Assembly (NCBI GenBank): GCA_023409265.1
Contig: JAEYHZ010000036.1
Span: 1-64,000 of the forward strand
DNA from: Bacillota bacterium
GTDB taxonomy: Bacteria; Bacillota; Clostridia; Acetivibrionales; DSM-1351
DNA length: 64,000 bases
Direction of reading: 5' to 3'
Shown: in pieces, positions 34,376-43,382 of the stretch
How positions within the stretch are numbered: position 1 is the stretch's first letter
How the letters are laid out: every line of letters starts with the position of its first letter
Notes under the pieces: generated by a model
Seen by the model: only the letters and a program-made list of their open reading frames with translations
What the model was told of the DNA's origin: nothing
The model's database searches: none
Position numbers and translations under genes: made by a program

Positions 34376-35492
34376 TTTCAGACGTGTAAAAACCAAAATT
34401 CTTCTGCAAATACTTCTGGCGGGCCTTATTACTGTTGTTGTAGGGCTTTTTGTGCTGCATTTTTTAATAGATGATGCACTTCAGGCTCCTTTTGCAGAAG
34501 GTTTTGTTGCATTGGTTCAAAGGATTCTCCGTATTGATTATTGGCGGGCAGCAGATATATATACAGTGATATTCAGAAATAATAAGGGCATTCTTCTGGG
34601 TGTGGGCTTTGTATTTTTACTCCTCATTTTTATTTATGTTGCCATGTCCCGGTATACCCGTTATTTTCAAAAAATAAGTGATGGAATAGATCAACTGGTC
34701 AATGAATCCGAAGATCCAATCACTTTTCCTCCTGAACTATCATTTATGGAAAAAAAGCTTAATACGGTCAGAAGTACACTGGAAAAAAGAAGAGTAGCCG
34801 CCCTTGAGAGCGAGCGCAGAAAAAACGATCTTGTGGTTTACCTGGCGCATGATATAAAAACACCATTAACCTCGGTAATCGGGTATCTGAGTCTTCTTAA
34901 CGAGGCTCCCGACATGCCTGTGGAGCAGCGAGTGAAGTATACAGGTATAACCCTTGAAAAAGCACATCGCCTGGAGCAGCTTATAAACGAATTCTTTGAA
35001 ATAACAAGGTTTAACCTTCAGACAATCACATTGATAAAGGAAGATGTTAACTTGACAATGATGCTGGAACAAATGGCAGATGAATTCTATCCCATACTGG
35101 CACCTCAGAATAAAACTGCTGTGGTAAAAGCAGATGAAAATTTAATGATTTATGCCGATTCTGACAAACTGGGCAGAGTATTTAACAATATTCTTAAGAA
35201 TGCCTGCGCCTACAGCTATGATAATAGTACAATTGATATTTCAGCAAGAGTTCAGGGTCAAAATATAATTATTACATTTAGAAATAAGGGTAAAATGATA
35301 CCTGCAGATAAACTGGATTCCATATTTGAAAAGTTCTACAGACTGGATTCTGCAAGATCCAGTAATACCGGAGGTACAGGCCTGGGTCTGGCCATTGCAA
35401 AAGAAATAGTTGTACTGCATGGAGGGACAATTTCGGCCGAAAGTAATGAAGAGTATACCCAGTTTACTGTGATATTACCCTTAAGGGCATAA
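34365..35492 (+). CDS. vanS: VanS-type sensor histidine kinase
   Basis: A kinase of about 375 residues with two N-terminal transmembrane helices (about 15-37 and 75-95), the H-box VVYLAHDIKTPLTSVIGYL, and the ATPase motifs NILKNACAY and GGTGLGLAI. It would sense glycopeptide or wall stress and phosphorylate VanR. No ATG start fits: TTG 34365, 12 bases after GGGGAG, is preferred; TTG 34353 touches that site. It overlaps vanR by 11 bases. A terminator follows before vanG. Confidence 0.88.
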   Translation: MRNDFRRVKTKILLQILLAGLITVVVGLFVLHFLIDDALQAPFAEGFVALVQRILRIDYWRAADIYTVIFRNNKGILLGVGFVFLLLIFIYVAMSRYTRYFQKISDGIDQLVNESEDPITFPPELSFMEKKLNTVRSTLEKRRVAALESERRKNDLVVYLAHDIKTPLTSVIGYLSLLNEAPDMPVEQRVKYTGITLEKAHRLEQLINEFFEITRFNLQTITLIKEDVNLTMMLEQMADEFYPILAPQNKTAVVKADENLMIYADSDKLGRVFNNILKNACAYSYDNSTIDISARVQGQNIIITFRNKGKMIPADKLDSIFEKFYRLDSARSSNTGGTGLGLAIAKEIVVLHGGTISAESNEEYTQFTVILPLRA

Positions 35493-35542
35493 TGCAAAAC
35501 ATGATCTATGACATTTAATAATGCCTAAAGAAGTTCATAATA

Positions 35543-35551
35543 AAATCTTAA
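35543..35551 (+). promoter_or_regulatory. Candidate VanR site upstream of vanG
   Basis: AAATCTTAA repeats the sequence seen upstream of vanR. It lies before the hairpin at 35572-35631, so it could drive a transcript that reads through or is attenuated by that hairpin. Confidence 0.35.
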
Positions 35552-35571
35552 GAATTTGGTAAGGTCAAATT

Positions 35572-35631
35572 AAAAAACAACCTGTTAAAATTGGCTACAA
35601 TGAAATAGTCAATTGGACAGGTTGTTTTTTT
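35572..35631 (+). terminator. Terminator or attenuator between vanS and vanG
   Basis: AAAAAACAACCTGT (35572-35585) pairs with ACAGGTTGTTTTTT (35617-35630), with an inner TTGGCTA/TAGTCAA stem, then T-run. It isolates the regulatory pair from the resistance genes, or attenuates the leader of vanG. Confidence 0.8.
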
Positions 35632-35712
35632 CATGAGATAACCTGGAATAGAAAATTGTAAATTTCTTTTTAAGTAATGAAAAATTAAATAAGAAAAAAG
35701 GAGTTCAGACTA

Positions 35713-36768
35713 ATGGACAAGATGAAAGTAGCTGTTATTTTTGGAGGATGCTCTTCCGAATATGAGGTTTCACTAAAATCGGCGGCTTCTGTAATAGAGC
35801 ATCTAAACAAAGATTTATACGAAATTATTCTTGTTGGTATTACAAGAGAAGGTGAATGGTTAAGATATTTTGGCGAGGTTGACGGTATAAAAAACGATAC
35901 CTGGCACCTGGATAAGGGCTGCAGGGCTGCTGCTTTTTCTCCTGACAGAAGCCTGAACGCACTAATTGAGTTTTGGGAGGACAGATTTGTAACAACACAG
36001 ATTGATGTGGTTTTTCCTGTTATGCATGGAAAGAACGGTGAGGACGGTACAGTTCAGGGACTGCTTGAACTAGCCGCAATTCCCTTTGTGGGGTGCGATA
36101 CCTTAAGTTCAGCTCTGTGTATGGACAAGGATATTGCACACAGGCTTGCCCAAAGCGCCGGTGTCAGGGTACCGCCCTCCATAACCGCTTTAAAATATAC
36201 GGATGTTTGTGAAATCATCCGAAGAACAGAAACTTTGAGATATCCACTGTTCGTAAAGCCTGCGAAAGCAGGCTCCTCCTTTGGAATTACAAGGGCAGCC
36301 TGTCAGGAAGAACTGTCTGACGCTATTATGGAGGCTTTCAGACATGATTCGAAAATAGTCATTGAAGAAGGGATAGAAGGTTTTGAGGTTGGCTGTGCTG
36401 TGTTGGGAAATGATGAACTTATTATAGGAGAAGTAGATGAAATTGAGCTTCAAAAGGGTTTTTTTGATTATACTGAAAAATATTCACTGCTTTCATCAAA
36501 AATTTATATGCCGGCAAGGCTTGACCATCAGACGGCTGAAAGGGTAAAGGAAACAGCTTTGAAGCTTTATAAAACTCTATGCTGCAAAGGGTTTGCCAGA
36601 GTGGATATGTTTCTGACCCCTGCCGGACATATAGTTTTCAATGAAATAAATACAATACCGGGCTTTACTGCTCACAGCAGATATCCAAAAATGCTTGGAG
36701 GAATAGGCATGTCCTTTGAAAATATTCTGGATAAACTCATCGCATTGGCATTAGAGTCCGGAAAGTGA
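35713..36768 (+). CDS. vanG: D-Ala--D-Ser ligase, VanG type
   Basis: A 351-residue ATP-grasp ligase that would make D-Ala-D-Ser for peptidoglycan precursors with low vancomycin affinity. FGGCSSEYEVSLKSA, VMHGKNGEDGTVQG, PLFVKPAKAGSSFG and NEINTIPGFTAHSRYPKM are family motifs. The omega-loop region FDYTEKYSLLSSKI follows the D-Ser ligases (VanC/E/G) and differs from D-lactate types. AAAAAGGAG precedes the ATG. vanXY starts 12 bases after the stop. Substrate choice is inferred from these motifs and from the VanT partner. Confidence 0.9.
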   Translation: MDKMKVAVIFGGCSSEYEVSLKSAASVIEHLNKDLYEIILVGITREGEWLRYFGEVDGIKNDTWHLDKGCRAAAFSPDRSLNALIEFWEDRFVTTQIDVVFPVMHGKNGEDGTVQGLLELAAIPFVGCDTLSSALCMDKDIAHRLAQSAGVRVPPSITALKYTDVCEIIRRTETLRYPLFVKPAKAGSSFGITRAACQEELSDAIMEAFRHDSKIVIEEGIEGFEVGCAVLGNDELIIGEVDEIELQKGFFDYTEKYSLLSSKIYMPARLDHQTAERVKETALKLYKTLCCKGFARVDMFLTPAGHIVFNEINTIPGFTAHSRYPKMLGGIGMSFENILDKLIALALESGK

Positions 36769-36780
36769 TAGGAGGTTTAT

Positions 36781-37584
36781 ATGATAACCATAAATAAAAA
36801 AAGAATTCAAAACAATACTAAATCAATATTACTTGAACGAGAGAGTATATATAAAGGAAACCTTTTACTTGTGAACAGGCAGAACCCCCTCCAAAATGTA
36901 CAACTGGGCAGAAATCCTCAGCTGGTACCGGCAGACGAAAGGTTTCCTGAAATTCTGCTCAGAAAACCGGCAGCCAATATGCTGAATCAGCTTATGAAAG
37001 CCTGCTCTGCCAGTGACGGCATTGTACCCGTGAGCGGCTATCGTTCGTTGATGGAACAGCAGCAGATTTTTCTTGATTCCTTAAAAGAGAAGGGTGAGGA
37101 GTTCACTTTTAAGTACGTGGCATTGCCAAATCACAGTGAACACCAGACGGGGCTGGCCATTGATGTGGCTCAAAATGTGAATGAAATAGACTTTATTTGT
37201 CCGGCTTTCCCATATGAAGGGATTTGTCAAACCTTCAGGGATAAAGCATCGAAATATGGTTTTATAGAACGTTATCCGAAAGGGAAGGAAGAGATAACCG
37301 GAATCTCTCATGAACCATGGCATTTCAGATACGTAGGATATCCTCATTCAGAAATTATTAAAAATAAAAGTTTAACGCTTGAAGAATATAGTGAATATCT
37401 TAAAGATTTCATATATGCAGGCAAACATCTGGTATTTGAGAGTCAGGATCACAGTATGGAAATCTTTTATGTTGAAGCCTCTGCAGTTACAACAGAGATA
37501 TTGGTAGATGAATATGAACCTTATCAGATATCTGGAAATAATGTGGATGGTTTTGTTGTAACTATATGGAGGGAAAACTTATGA
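36781..37584 (+). CDS. vanXY: D,D-peptidase/carboxypeptidase VanXY
   Basis: A 267-residue M15-family peptidase with the zinc and catalytic motifs SEHQTGLAID and EPWHFRYVG, and SGYRSLMEQQQIF upstream. It would remove D-Ala-D-Ala dipeptides and trim pentapeptides, clearing vancomycin-binding precursors. There is no transmembrane anchor, as in soluble VanXY proteins. AGGAGG precedes the ATG. Its stop overlaps the vanT start in ATGA. Confidence 0.9.
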   Translation: MITINKKRIQNNTKSILLERESIYKGNLLLVNRQNPLQNVQLGRNPQLVPADERFPEILLRKPAANMLNQLMKACSASDGIVPVSGYRSLMEQQQIFLDSLKEKGEEFTFKYVALPNHSEHQTGLAIDVAQNVNEIDFICPAFPYEGICQTFRDKASKYGFIERYPKGKEEITGISHEPWHFRYVGYPHSEIIKNKSLTLEEYSEYLKDFIYAGKHLVFESQDHSMEIFYVEASAVTTEILVDEYEPYQISGNNVDGFVVTIWRENL

Positions 37585-39827
37585 ATGAAAAAGGATACGC
37601 CGGTCTTGATTATTCCAGATTGATTGCCGCGCTGCTCATTGTTTCCATTCATACTTTTCCTCTTCTATCTGTCAGTAAAGAGGCAGATTTCATTTTTACA
37701 CATATTCTTGCCAGGTTTGCTGTTCCTTTCTTTTTATTGGTTACAGGTTTCTTTCTGATTCCTCAATTGCTTAAGGGAAAGGGAGGCCTTAACGGCAGTA
37801 ATGTATTGGGAGGGTTTCTAAAGAAGACCTCACTGCTCTATGGGGCAGCAATACTATTATATTTACCTGTCAATATTTATACCGGGGCTTTTAAAGACAA
37901 ACTTTCTGCAACAGGCTTTTTGAAAGCAGTACTTTTTGATGGTACCTTTTATCATCTGTGGTATTTTCCTGCCAGTGTACTGGGAATCCTGATTGTGAGC
38001 TTTCTTTTCAGTAAATTCAGCCATAAGGGTGTTTTAGGCATAACATTATTTCTCTACTTGATTGCTTTATTCGGAGACAGCTATTTTGGATTTTCAGAAC
38101 AAATACCATATCTCAGGAAGTTCTACGATTTCCTTTTTATGTTCTTTGACTTTACAAGAAACGGGCTGTTAATGACACCTGTATTCCTTGCAATGGGAGG
38201 ATTAATTGCCCTTTCAGAGAAAAAGTACTCAATAAAAACATGCCTGACAGGATTTGTTGTTTCTGCAGGTATGCTGCTGACTGAAGGAATCCTGCTACAC
38301 CGACAGCAATTACAGCGACATGACAGCATGTATCTCATGCTGCTGCCAGGCATGTTTTTTCTCTTTAATCTGCTGCTGAACTGGAAGGGCAAAGCCAGAA
38401 AAATCCTTAGGACACTCTCAATGCTGATCTATATCGTTCACCCAATGTGCATCATTCTTGTAAGAGGCTTTGCCAGGGCAGTACACCTGACATGGCTGCT
38501 TGTAGACAACAGTGTAGTTCATTTTATTGCAGTGGCAGCTGCTTCAATAGTTGTATCAACTCTTGCAATTCTGGTATTTAATAAAAAAGATAAAGATACA
38601 AAAAAGGATAGAGCCTGGGCTGAGATAGATTTAAATAATCTTGTTTATAATATAAAACAATTCAGAAGTATTCTACCTAAAAGCTGCAATATTATGGCAG
38701 TTGTTAAAGCCAATGCCTACGGGCATGGAGATGTTGAAACTGCCGCAGAACTGAATAAAAACGGTATTAAAGCCTTTGCTGTAGCTACAATAGAAGAAGC
38801 AATCAAGCTAAGAAAAAATGGTATCAGCGGTGAAATTCTAATTTTAGGTTACACTTTTCCAGAACAGCTTTATAAGCTTAACCAATATGACTTAACACAG
38901 ACTGTTGTGGATCTGGACTATGCAGGTATTCTCAACTCGTCAGGTGGGAGGATCAAGGTGCATGTAAAAATAGATACCGGAATGCACAGGCTGGGTGAAG
39001 ATTGCAGCAATATTTCACATTTATGCAGAGTTTATGAGTTCAAAAATCTTATAGTCACCGGCACATTTACACATCTAAGTGTTTGTGACAGCCTGGAGCA
39101 ATCAGATGTTGATTTTACGAACCTTCAAATAGATATGTTCTTTAACACCCTGGAAAATTTAAAGGAGTCGGGGCACAGTCCGGGTAAAATCCACCTGCAA
39201 AGCAGTTATGGAGTCCTGAATTATCCATATTTGAAATGTGACTATGCCAGGATCGGAATAGCCCTGTACGGAGTTTTAAGCGGCGAAAACCACAAGACAA
39301 GGGTTTGTGCCGGTCTCCAGCCGGTTCTTTCCATAAAGGCCAGAGTAGTATTGACTAAAGAGATTACAGAAAATGAATCAGTAGGGTACGGTCGTCAGTT
39401 CACAGCTGATAGGAAAACCAGAATTGCAGTTATTTCCATCGGTTATGCAGATGGGATTCCACGTATGCTTTCCTGTGGAAAGGGACATGTTCTCTTACAC
39501 GGAAAAAAGGCGGTCATCATAGGTAAGATATGCATGGATCAGCTGATGGTGGATGCAACGGATATACCTGAGGTCAGGCAGGGTGACATAGCTACACTTA
39601 TTGGCCGGGACGGCACCGAATCCATTAGTGCAGAATCGGTGGCAGCACTCTCCGGCACATTGACAAATGAGTTTTTGTCACGGCTGGGATTGAGGGTAAA
39701 CAGAAACTATACAGGTAAAGCCTGTTGTACAACTAAAAGTAGATTTGCCTTAAATCTAAAAAATTCCTTAACTTCTTTTAAATTCTCCATAAAATCTTCA
39801 CAACTATTTAGTATCATAAGAGAGTAG
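37581..39827 (+). CDS. vanT: Membrane-bound serine racemase VanT
   Basis: A 748-residue protein. Residues about 1-340 form an acyltransferase-3-like membrane domain with about ten helices, proposed to import L-serine. Residues about 345-712 are an alanine-racemase domain with the PLP lysine in VVKANAYGHG (K376) and Asn696 in TNEF, where alanine racemases have the catalytic-pocket tyrosine; asparagine at this place marks serine racemases of the VanT type. About 36 extra residues extend the C-terminus. GGAGGG precedes the ATG, which overlaps vanXY. Confidence 0.92.
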   Translation: MNEKGYAGLDYSRLIAALLIVSIHTFPLLSVSKEADFIFTHILARFAVPFFLLVTGFFLIPQLLKGKGGLNGSNVLGGFLKKTSLLYGAAILLYLPVNIYTGAFKDKLSATGFLKAVLFDGTFYHLWYFPASVLGILIVSFLFSKFSHKGVLGITLFLYLIALFGDSYFGFSEQIPYLRKFYDFLFMFFDFTRNGLLMTPVFLAMGGLIALSEKKYSIKTCLTGFVVSAGMLLTEGILLHRQQLQRHDSMYLMLLPGMFFLFNLLLNWKGKARKILRTLSMLIYIVHPMCIILVRGFARAVHLTWLLVDNSVVHFIAVAAASIVVSTLAILVFNKKDKDTKKDRAWAEIDLNNLVYNIKQFRSILPKSCNIMAVVKANAYGHGDVETAAELNKNGIKAFAVATIEEAIKLRKNGISGEILILGYTFPEQLYKLNQYDLTQTVVDLDYAGILNSSGGRIKVHVKIDTGMHRLGEDCSNISHLCRVYEFKNLIVTGTFTHLSVCDSLEQSDVDFTNLQIDMFFNTLENLKESGHSPGKIHLQSSYGVLNYPYLKCDYARIGIALYGVLSGENHKTRVCAGLQPVLSIKARVVLTKEITENESVGYGRQFTADRKTRIAVISIGYADGIPRMLSCGKGHVLLHGKKAVIIGKICMDQLMVDATDIPEVRQGDIATLIGRDGTESISAESVAALSGTLTNEFLSRLGLRVNRNYTGKACCTTKSRFALNLKNSLTSFKFSIKSSQLFSIIRE

Positions 39828-39868
39828 CAACTGTGAAAAATAAATATCGTAAGAAGGAGATTTAAGGA

Positions 39869-40348
39869 ATGGATAAAATGATGACACATTATATGGAGCT
39901 ATTAGCTTCAAATCAGCCCTGGAACCTGATTTTATTTATGGCTATTCCGGTTATACTGGCTGAAACCATTGCTGTAACAGAACTCGCTATTCTCTATACA
40001 AGAAATCTGAAAGGTGGCTTGAGAAAGCTAAACAAAATTGCAAGTATAATTGTGGGACTTTATTTTACAGGAGTTTTTATATATTTATTTCCAAGAACCA
40101 TAATTGGACTCACAGCAAGTGGGGAATGGAGAGGTTTTGCAGACGTAGTTGCTGTTAGTTTCTATCTTTCAGGTATAATTCCGCTGCTTGGAATGGCATT
40201 GCTTGACCTTGGAATTATTGGAAGAAAGAGGACAGAACTTGAGAAACTTAAACTTCATGCCACATTTGTAGGTATATTCCTGGTAGTTGCTCACATCGCA
40301 ATGATATTCGGTATGATTGATCCATCGCTGTTTATGATGAAGATGTAA
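39869..40348 (+). CDS. Four-helix membrane protein of unknown function
   Basis: A 159-residue hydrophobic protein with four predicted helices (about 20-40, 55-75, 85-110 and 130-150). It starts 41 bases after vanT with AAGGAGA, so it may be read with the van operon, but nothing in its sequence points to resistance. A terminator follows. I do not recognise a family with confidence. Confidence 0.72.
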   Translation: MDKMMTHYMELLASNQPWNLILFMAIPVILAETIAVTELAILYTRNLKGGLRKLNKIASIIVGLYFTGVFIYLFPRTIIGLTASGEWRGFADVVAVSFYLSGIIPLLGMALLDLGIIGRKRTELEKLKLHATFVGIFLVVAHIAMIFGMIDPSLFMMKM

Positions 40349-40407
40349 GGTTAGCAGAAGTTATCTTTTAGTTTGATTAATAAAAGTAATAAGAAAATAG
40401 AAGCAAG

Positions 40408-40455
40408 ACAGCCTTTTTTTGGTGTAAATCCATCCAATTAACAGGCTGTTTTTTT
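40408..40455 (+). terminator. Intrinsic terminator
   Basis: ACAGCCT (40408-40414) and AGGCTGT (40443-40449) with an inner TTGG/CCAA stem, followed by a T-run. It ends the vanT-distal transcript. Confidence 0.75.
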
Positions 40456-40583
40456 GTGTACGCAGCAGGGATATCTTGCCGATTGCTCTGGACAAATAAC
40501 TTATGAACTAAATAAAACCATAATAAAAGTAAATTCACGAGAAGGAGAAAGTACTTCATATAATATAGCAGCGGAGGTTTTTT

Positions 40584-41207
40584 ATGGAACATTTATTTAG
40601 TTTTATAGCTTCTCTGGCTTCAATTGGCAGCATTCCACTGGCTGTTTATTTTTTTCTCAGAAGTAGTGAGGACAGATATTTGAAAATAAGAAGGGAAATT
40701 GCAAAGCTCATACCCTCCGAAATTGGTGAGGGAAGATATATCTCACTAATTTAAATAAATTCCGTTATCAAATCAAAAGCCTTTGAAAGCAGGCTCAGCA
40801 GGTACACAGTAACACCGGCCATGATTATACAGGATATTGTTTACGAAACTATAGCCTCTACACTGCTGTCAAAAGAAAGAAAGGATGAAATCATAGCTCA
40901 GCTTCATACCATTTATAATGAATTGAACCCTTTAAAATGTGAAAACACTCTTCGCTCAGAAACTTATTTTCAAAAATCCGTAAAAAAAGAAAATATCAGT
41001 GGCAAAAAATCTGCTACTTTTGGTATAATCAGTATAGTTCTGTCAGTGGTAATATTAATATTAGTCAATACTGCATCAATATTGGGATTACCGATTATCA
41101 ATACTGATGAAAATTACACTTGGCTTCTGCTTGGGGCTGGTGTAGCTTTTGTAAGTTTTATTATTTCAGTACTGATTAGGCTTTTTAAACCAAAAATTTA
41201 TGACTGA
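40584..41207 (+). pseudogene. Membrane protein gene interrupted by an in-frame TAA
   Basis: A 56-codon ORF (40584-40754) with an excellent GCGGAGG site ends at TAA (40752-40754). The same frame then continues without another stop to 41207, through 22 codons and then the 128-codon ORF starting at ATG 40821, which has no ribosome binding site. Read through, the product is a 207-codon protein with an N-terminal helix (about 5-25), a charged middle and two C-terminal helices. A single nonsense change is the simplest account. Sequencing error, or a real 56-residue protein plus an untranslated remnant, are alternatives. The family is unknown. Confidence 0.72.
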
Positions 41208-41236
41208 AAAAGCTAGGGTTCTATTTAGGGGGTAAA

Positions 41237-41878
41237 ATGATAAAAGCTTTTATTTTTGATATGGATGGTGTAATAATTGATAGTGAACCGCTTCATTTTC
41301 AATCAGACAAGCTGGTAATGAAGGAGTTTGGAATAGAAATATCCGAAAGTGAGCTAATGAAATTCGTGGGTGTTACCAATCCAAAAATGTGGACTGAACT
41401 GATAAAAATTTATAATTTAGGTGCTTCTGTAGAGGAACTTGTGGAGATCCAGAATAAATATAAAAGAGAAATATTTGGACAAGGTACACTTCAGGCAATC
41501 ACTGGAATACTGGAGTTGATTTCAGACCTGAAAGAAAGAAATATCCGTATAGGACTGGCATCCTCCTCTTCAAGGGATTTTATTGAAATGGTACTGAAAA
41601 ATCTTAACATTTATGATTTTTTTGATATAATCATCAGCGGTGAAGAGGTAGAAAACAGTAAACCGGCACCGGATATTTTTCTCAAAGCAGCAGAAGGCTT
41701 AGGTGTTAAGCCCTGTGATTGTATCGTTCTCGAGGATTCAGGGCATGGTGTCAACGCTGCAAAAGCAGCTGGAATGAAATGTATTGCCTTTAAAAATCCC
41801 AGCTCAGGTAATCAGGACCTTTCTTTGGCAGATTGTTTGGTATGTTCTCTTGAAAAGTTGAATTATATGGAGATATAA
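41237..41878 (+). CDS. HAD-superfamily phosphatase/phosphomutase
   Basis: A 213-residue HAD hydrolase of subfamily IA, similar to beta-phosphoglucomutase-like phosphatases. Motif I is FDMDGVIIDSEPLH, motif II is LASSSS, and motifs III/IV are KPAPDIF and VLEDSGHG. The cap domain is between. GGGGG precedes the ATG. Substrate is probably a small phosphosugar, but is not decidable. Confidence 0.88.
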   Translation: MIKAFIFDMDGVIIDSEPLHFQSDKLVMKEFGIEISESELMKFVGVTNPKMWTELIKIYNLGASVEELVEIQNKYKREIFGQGTLQAITGILELISDLKERNIRIGLASSSSRDFIEMVLKNLNIYDFFDIIISGEEVENSKPAPDIFLKAAEGLGVKPCDCIVLEDSGHGVNAAKAAGMKCIAFKNPSSGNQDLSLADCLVCSLEKLNYMEI

Positions 41879-41908
41879 AAACAGGACATTTTTTAATGGA
41901 GGTACATT

Positions 41909-42781
41909 TTGAATAATATTTTAACGGCAAAAGGGTTATCAGAAAGACAGCTTGAGGAAATCAGCAGGCTGGAGGAAGCATGCAGCAGATATGAACCGTT
42001 GCAAATGAAATTAAACTGGGATATGCTCAGAGCAAGACCGCAAGATTGTATAAATGATTTTTTATGCTATGAAGGGGATGAACTGGTTGGTTTTATTGGG
42101 CTGTACGATATAGCTCAGCAATCAAAAGAAATTGAAATTACAGGAATGGTTCATCCACAATTCAGGCGAAAAGGAATTTTTACAAAGCTTTTTAAAAAGG
42201 CAATGGAAAGGTGTTCGGACATAAATGCAGAAAGAGTCCTTTTGATTTCAGAACACTCAACAGTTTCTGGCATAGAATTTGTTAAATCGGTTGGAGCAAG
42301 GTACACATGTTCAGAATACAGGATGAAATTCCAGCAAGCTTCAGTCCCCTTCATCCCAACATATGGGATAACTCTCAAAAAGGCTGATTCCGACTGTTTC
42401 CGTGAATTAGGTTCTCTTGACAGCATTTGTTTTAATGACATTATTGAAGAAGGAGCAGATTTCTCTCCCGACTCGTTCAATACTACTCTTGTGGCATATT
42501 TAAATGGAAGCTTAGTGGGTAAGATAGGCTTGTTAAAGGAAATTGGTGAAGGGTACATATTTGGTTTTGCCGTAAAGCCCGAACTGCGTGGAAAAGGCTT
42601 TGGTAGGGAAATCCTGAGTCTGGCTTTGAATAATTTTCTTTCAGAGCAGATAACAACTGTTTTCCTTGAAGTAGCAGTTGAAAATGAGAGAGCACTCAAT
42701 CTGTATAAATCATGCGGTTTTAGCGTGGTTACGGTTTATGATTATTTCGAATTGAAAAAGTCCGGTATATTGTATGAATGA
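41909..42781 (+). CDS. GNAT family acetyltransferase with two GNAT-like halves
   Basis: A 290-residue protein with two GNAT-like folds. The first half has ITGMVHPQFRRKGIFTKLF; the second has FGFAVKPELRGKGFGREIL and the C-terminal ALNLYKSCGF, each an acetyl-CoA site pattern (R/Q-x-x-G-x-G/A-like). It starts at TTG 41909 behind TGGAGGT with good spacing. The acceptor is unknown. It follows the HAD gene by 30 bases. Confidence 0.85.
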   Translation: MNNILTAKGLSERQLEEISRLEEACSRYEPLQMKLNWDMLRARPQDCINDFLCYEGDELVGFIGLYDIAQQSKEIEITGMVHPQFRRKGIFTKLFKKAMERCSDINAERVLLISEHSTVSGIEFVKSVGARYTCSEYRMKFQQASVPFIPTYGITLKKADSDCFRELGSLDSICFNDIIEEGADFSPDSFNTTLVAYLNGSLVGKIGLLKEIGEGYIFGFAVKPELRGKGFGREILSLALNNFLSEQITTVFLEVAVENERALNLYKSCGFSVVTVYDYFELKKSGILYE

Positions 42782-42858
42782 TAAGTGTTAATTATTATTA
42801 ATTAATTTATAATTCTCTTAGAAAAAAACTGACAGCAAGAGATTATCGGAGGTAATTT

Positions 42859-43314
42859 ATGATATACAGAAAAGCAGCAATAGAGGATTTGGATGAACTG
42901 GTACGGCTGAGAATTGATTTTATTAAAGAGGTTCAGAAGGTTGAAAGCACTGACAACGATGAGCAGCTGCGGGAGTCTCTTAAAGAGTATTTTCGTGAAA
43001 CCATGAAGGAGGATGCTTTCATTGCCTGGCTAGCCGTAGAAAATGGGCAAATCGTAGGAACCAGCGGGGTTTGTTTTTATAAGCTGCCGCCATCCTTTAA
43101 AAATATCAGCGGGAAAACTGCTTATATAATGAATATGTATACCCTGCCGGGCCACCGAGGAAAGGGTATAGCAAATGTTCTTTTACAGAAAATTGTAGAA
43201 GAAGCTAAAAAGCATGGGTGTGCAAAAATCACTTTAAATGCTACCGATATGGGAAGACCCATATACCGGAAATATGGATTCGTGGATGCTCAGGATGATA
43301 TGGTTCTCAAATAA
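42859..43314 (+). CDS. GNAT family N-acetyltransferase
   Basis: A 151-residue single-domain GNAT with MYTLPGHRGKGIANVLL, the acetyl-CoA pyrophosphate loop, and IYRKYGF near the C-terminus. CGGAGG precedes the ATG. Substrate unknown. Confidence 0.87.
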   Translation: MIYRKAAIEDLDELVRLRIDFIKEVQKVESTDNDEQLRESLKEYFRETMKEDAFIAWLAVENGQIVGTSGVCFYKLPPSFKNISGKTAYIMNMYTLPGHRGKGIANVLLQKIVEEAKKHGCAKITLNATDMGRPIYRKYGFVDAQDDMVLK

Positions 43315-43382
43315 AACAATTCATTTTATGGCATGACAAAAACCATGTCTAAAATAAATTACTACTTTTAATACCGAAAGGA

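Noticed and set aside
40752..40754. Stop-codon recoding in the split membrane protein gene
   Set aside because: The codon is TAA, which is not used for selenocysteine (TGA) or pyrrolysine (TAG).
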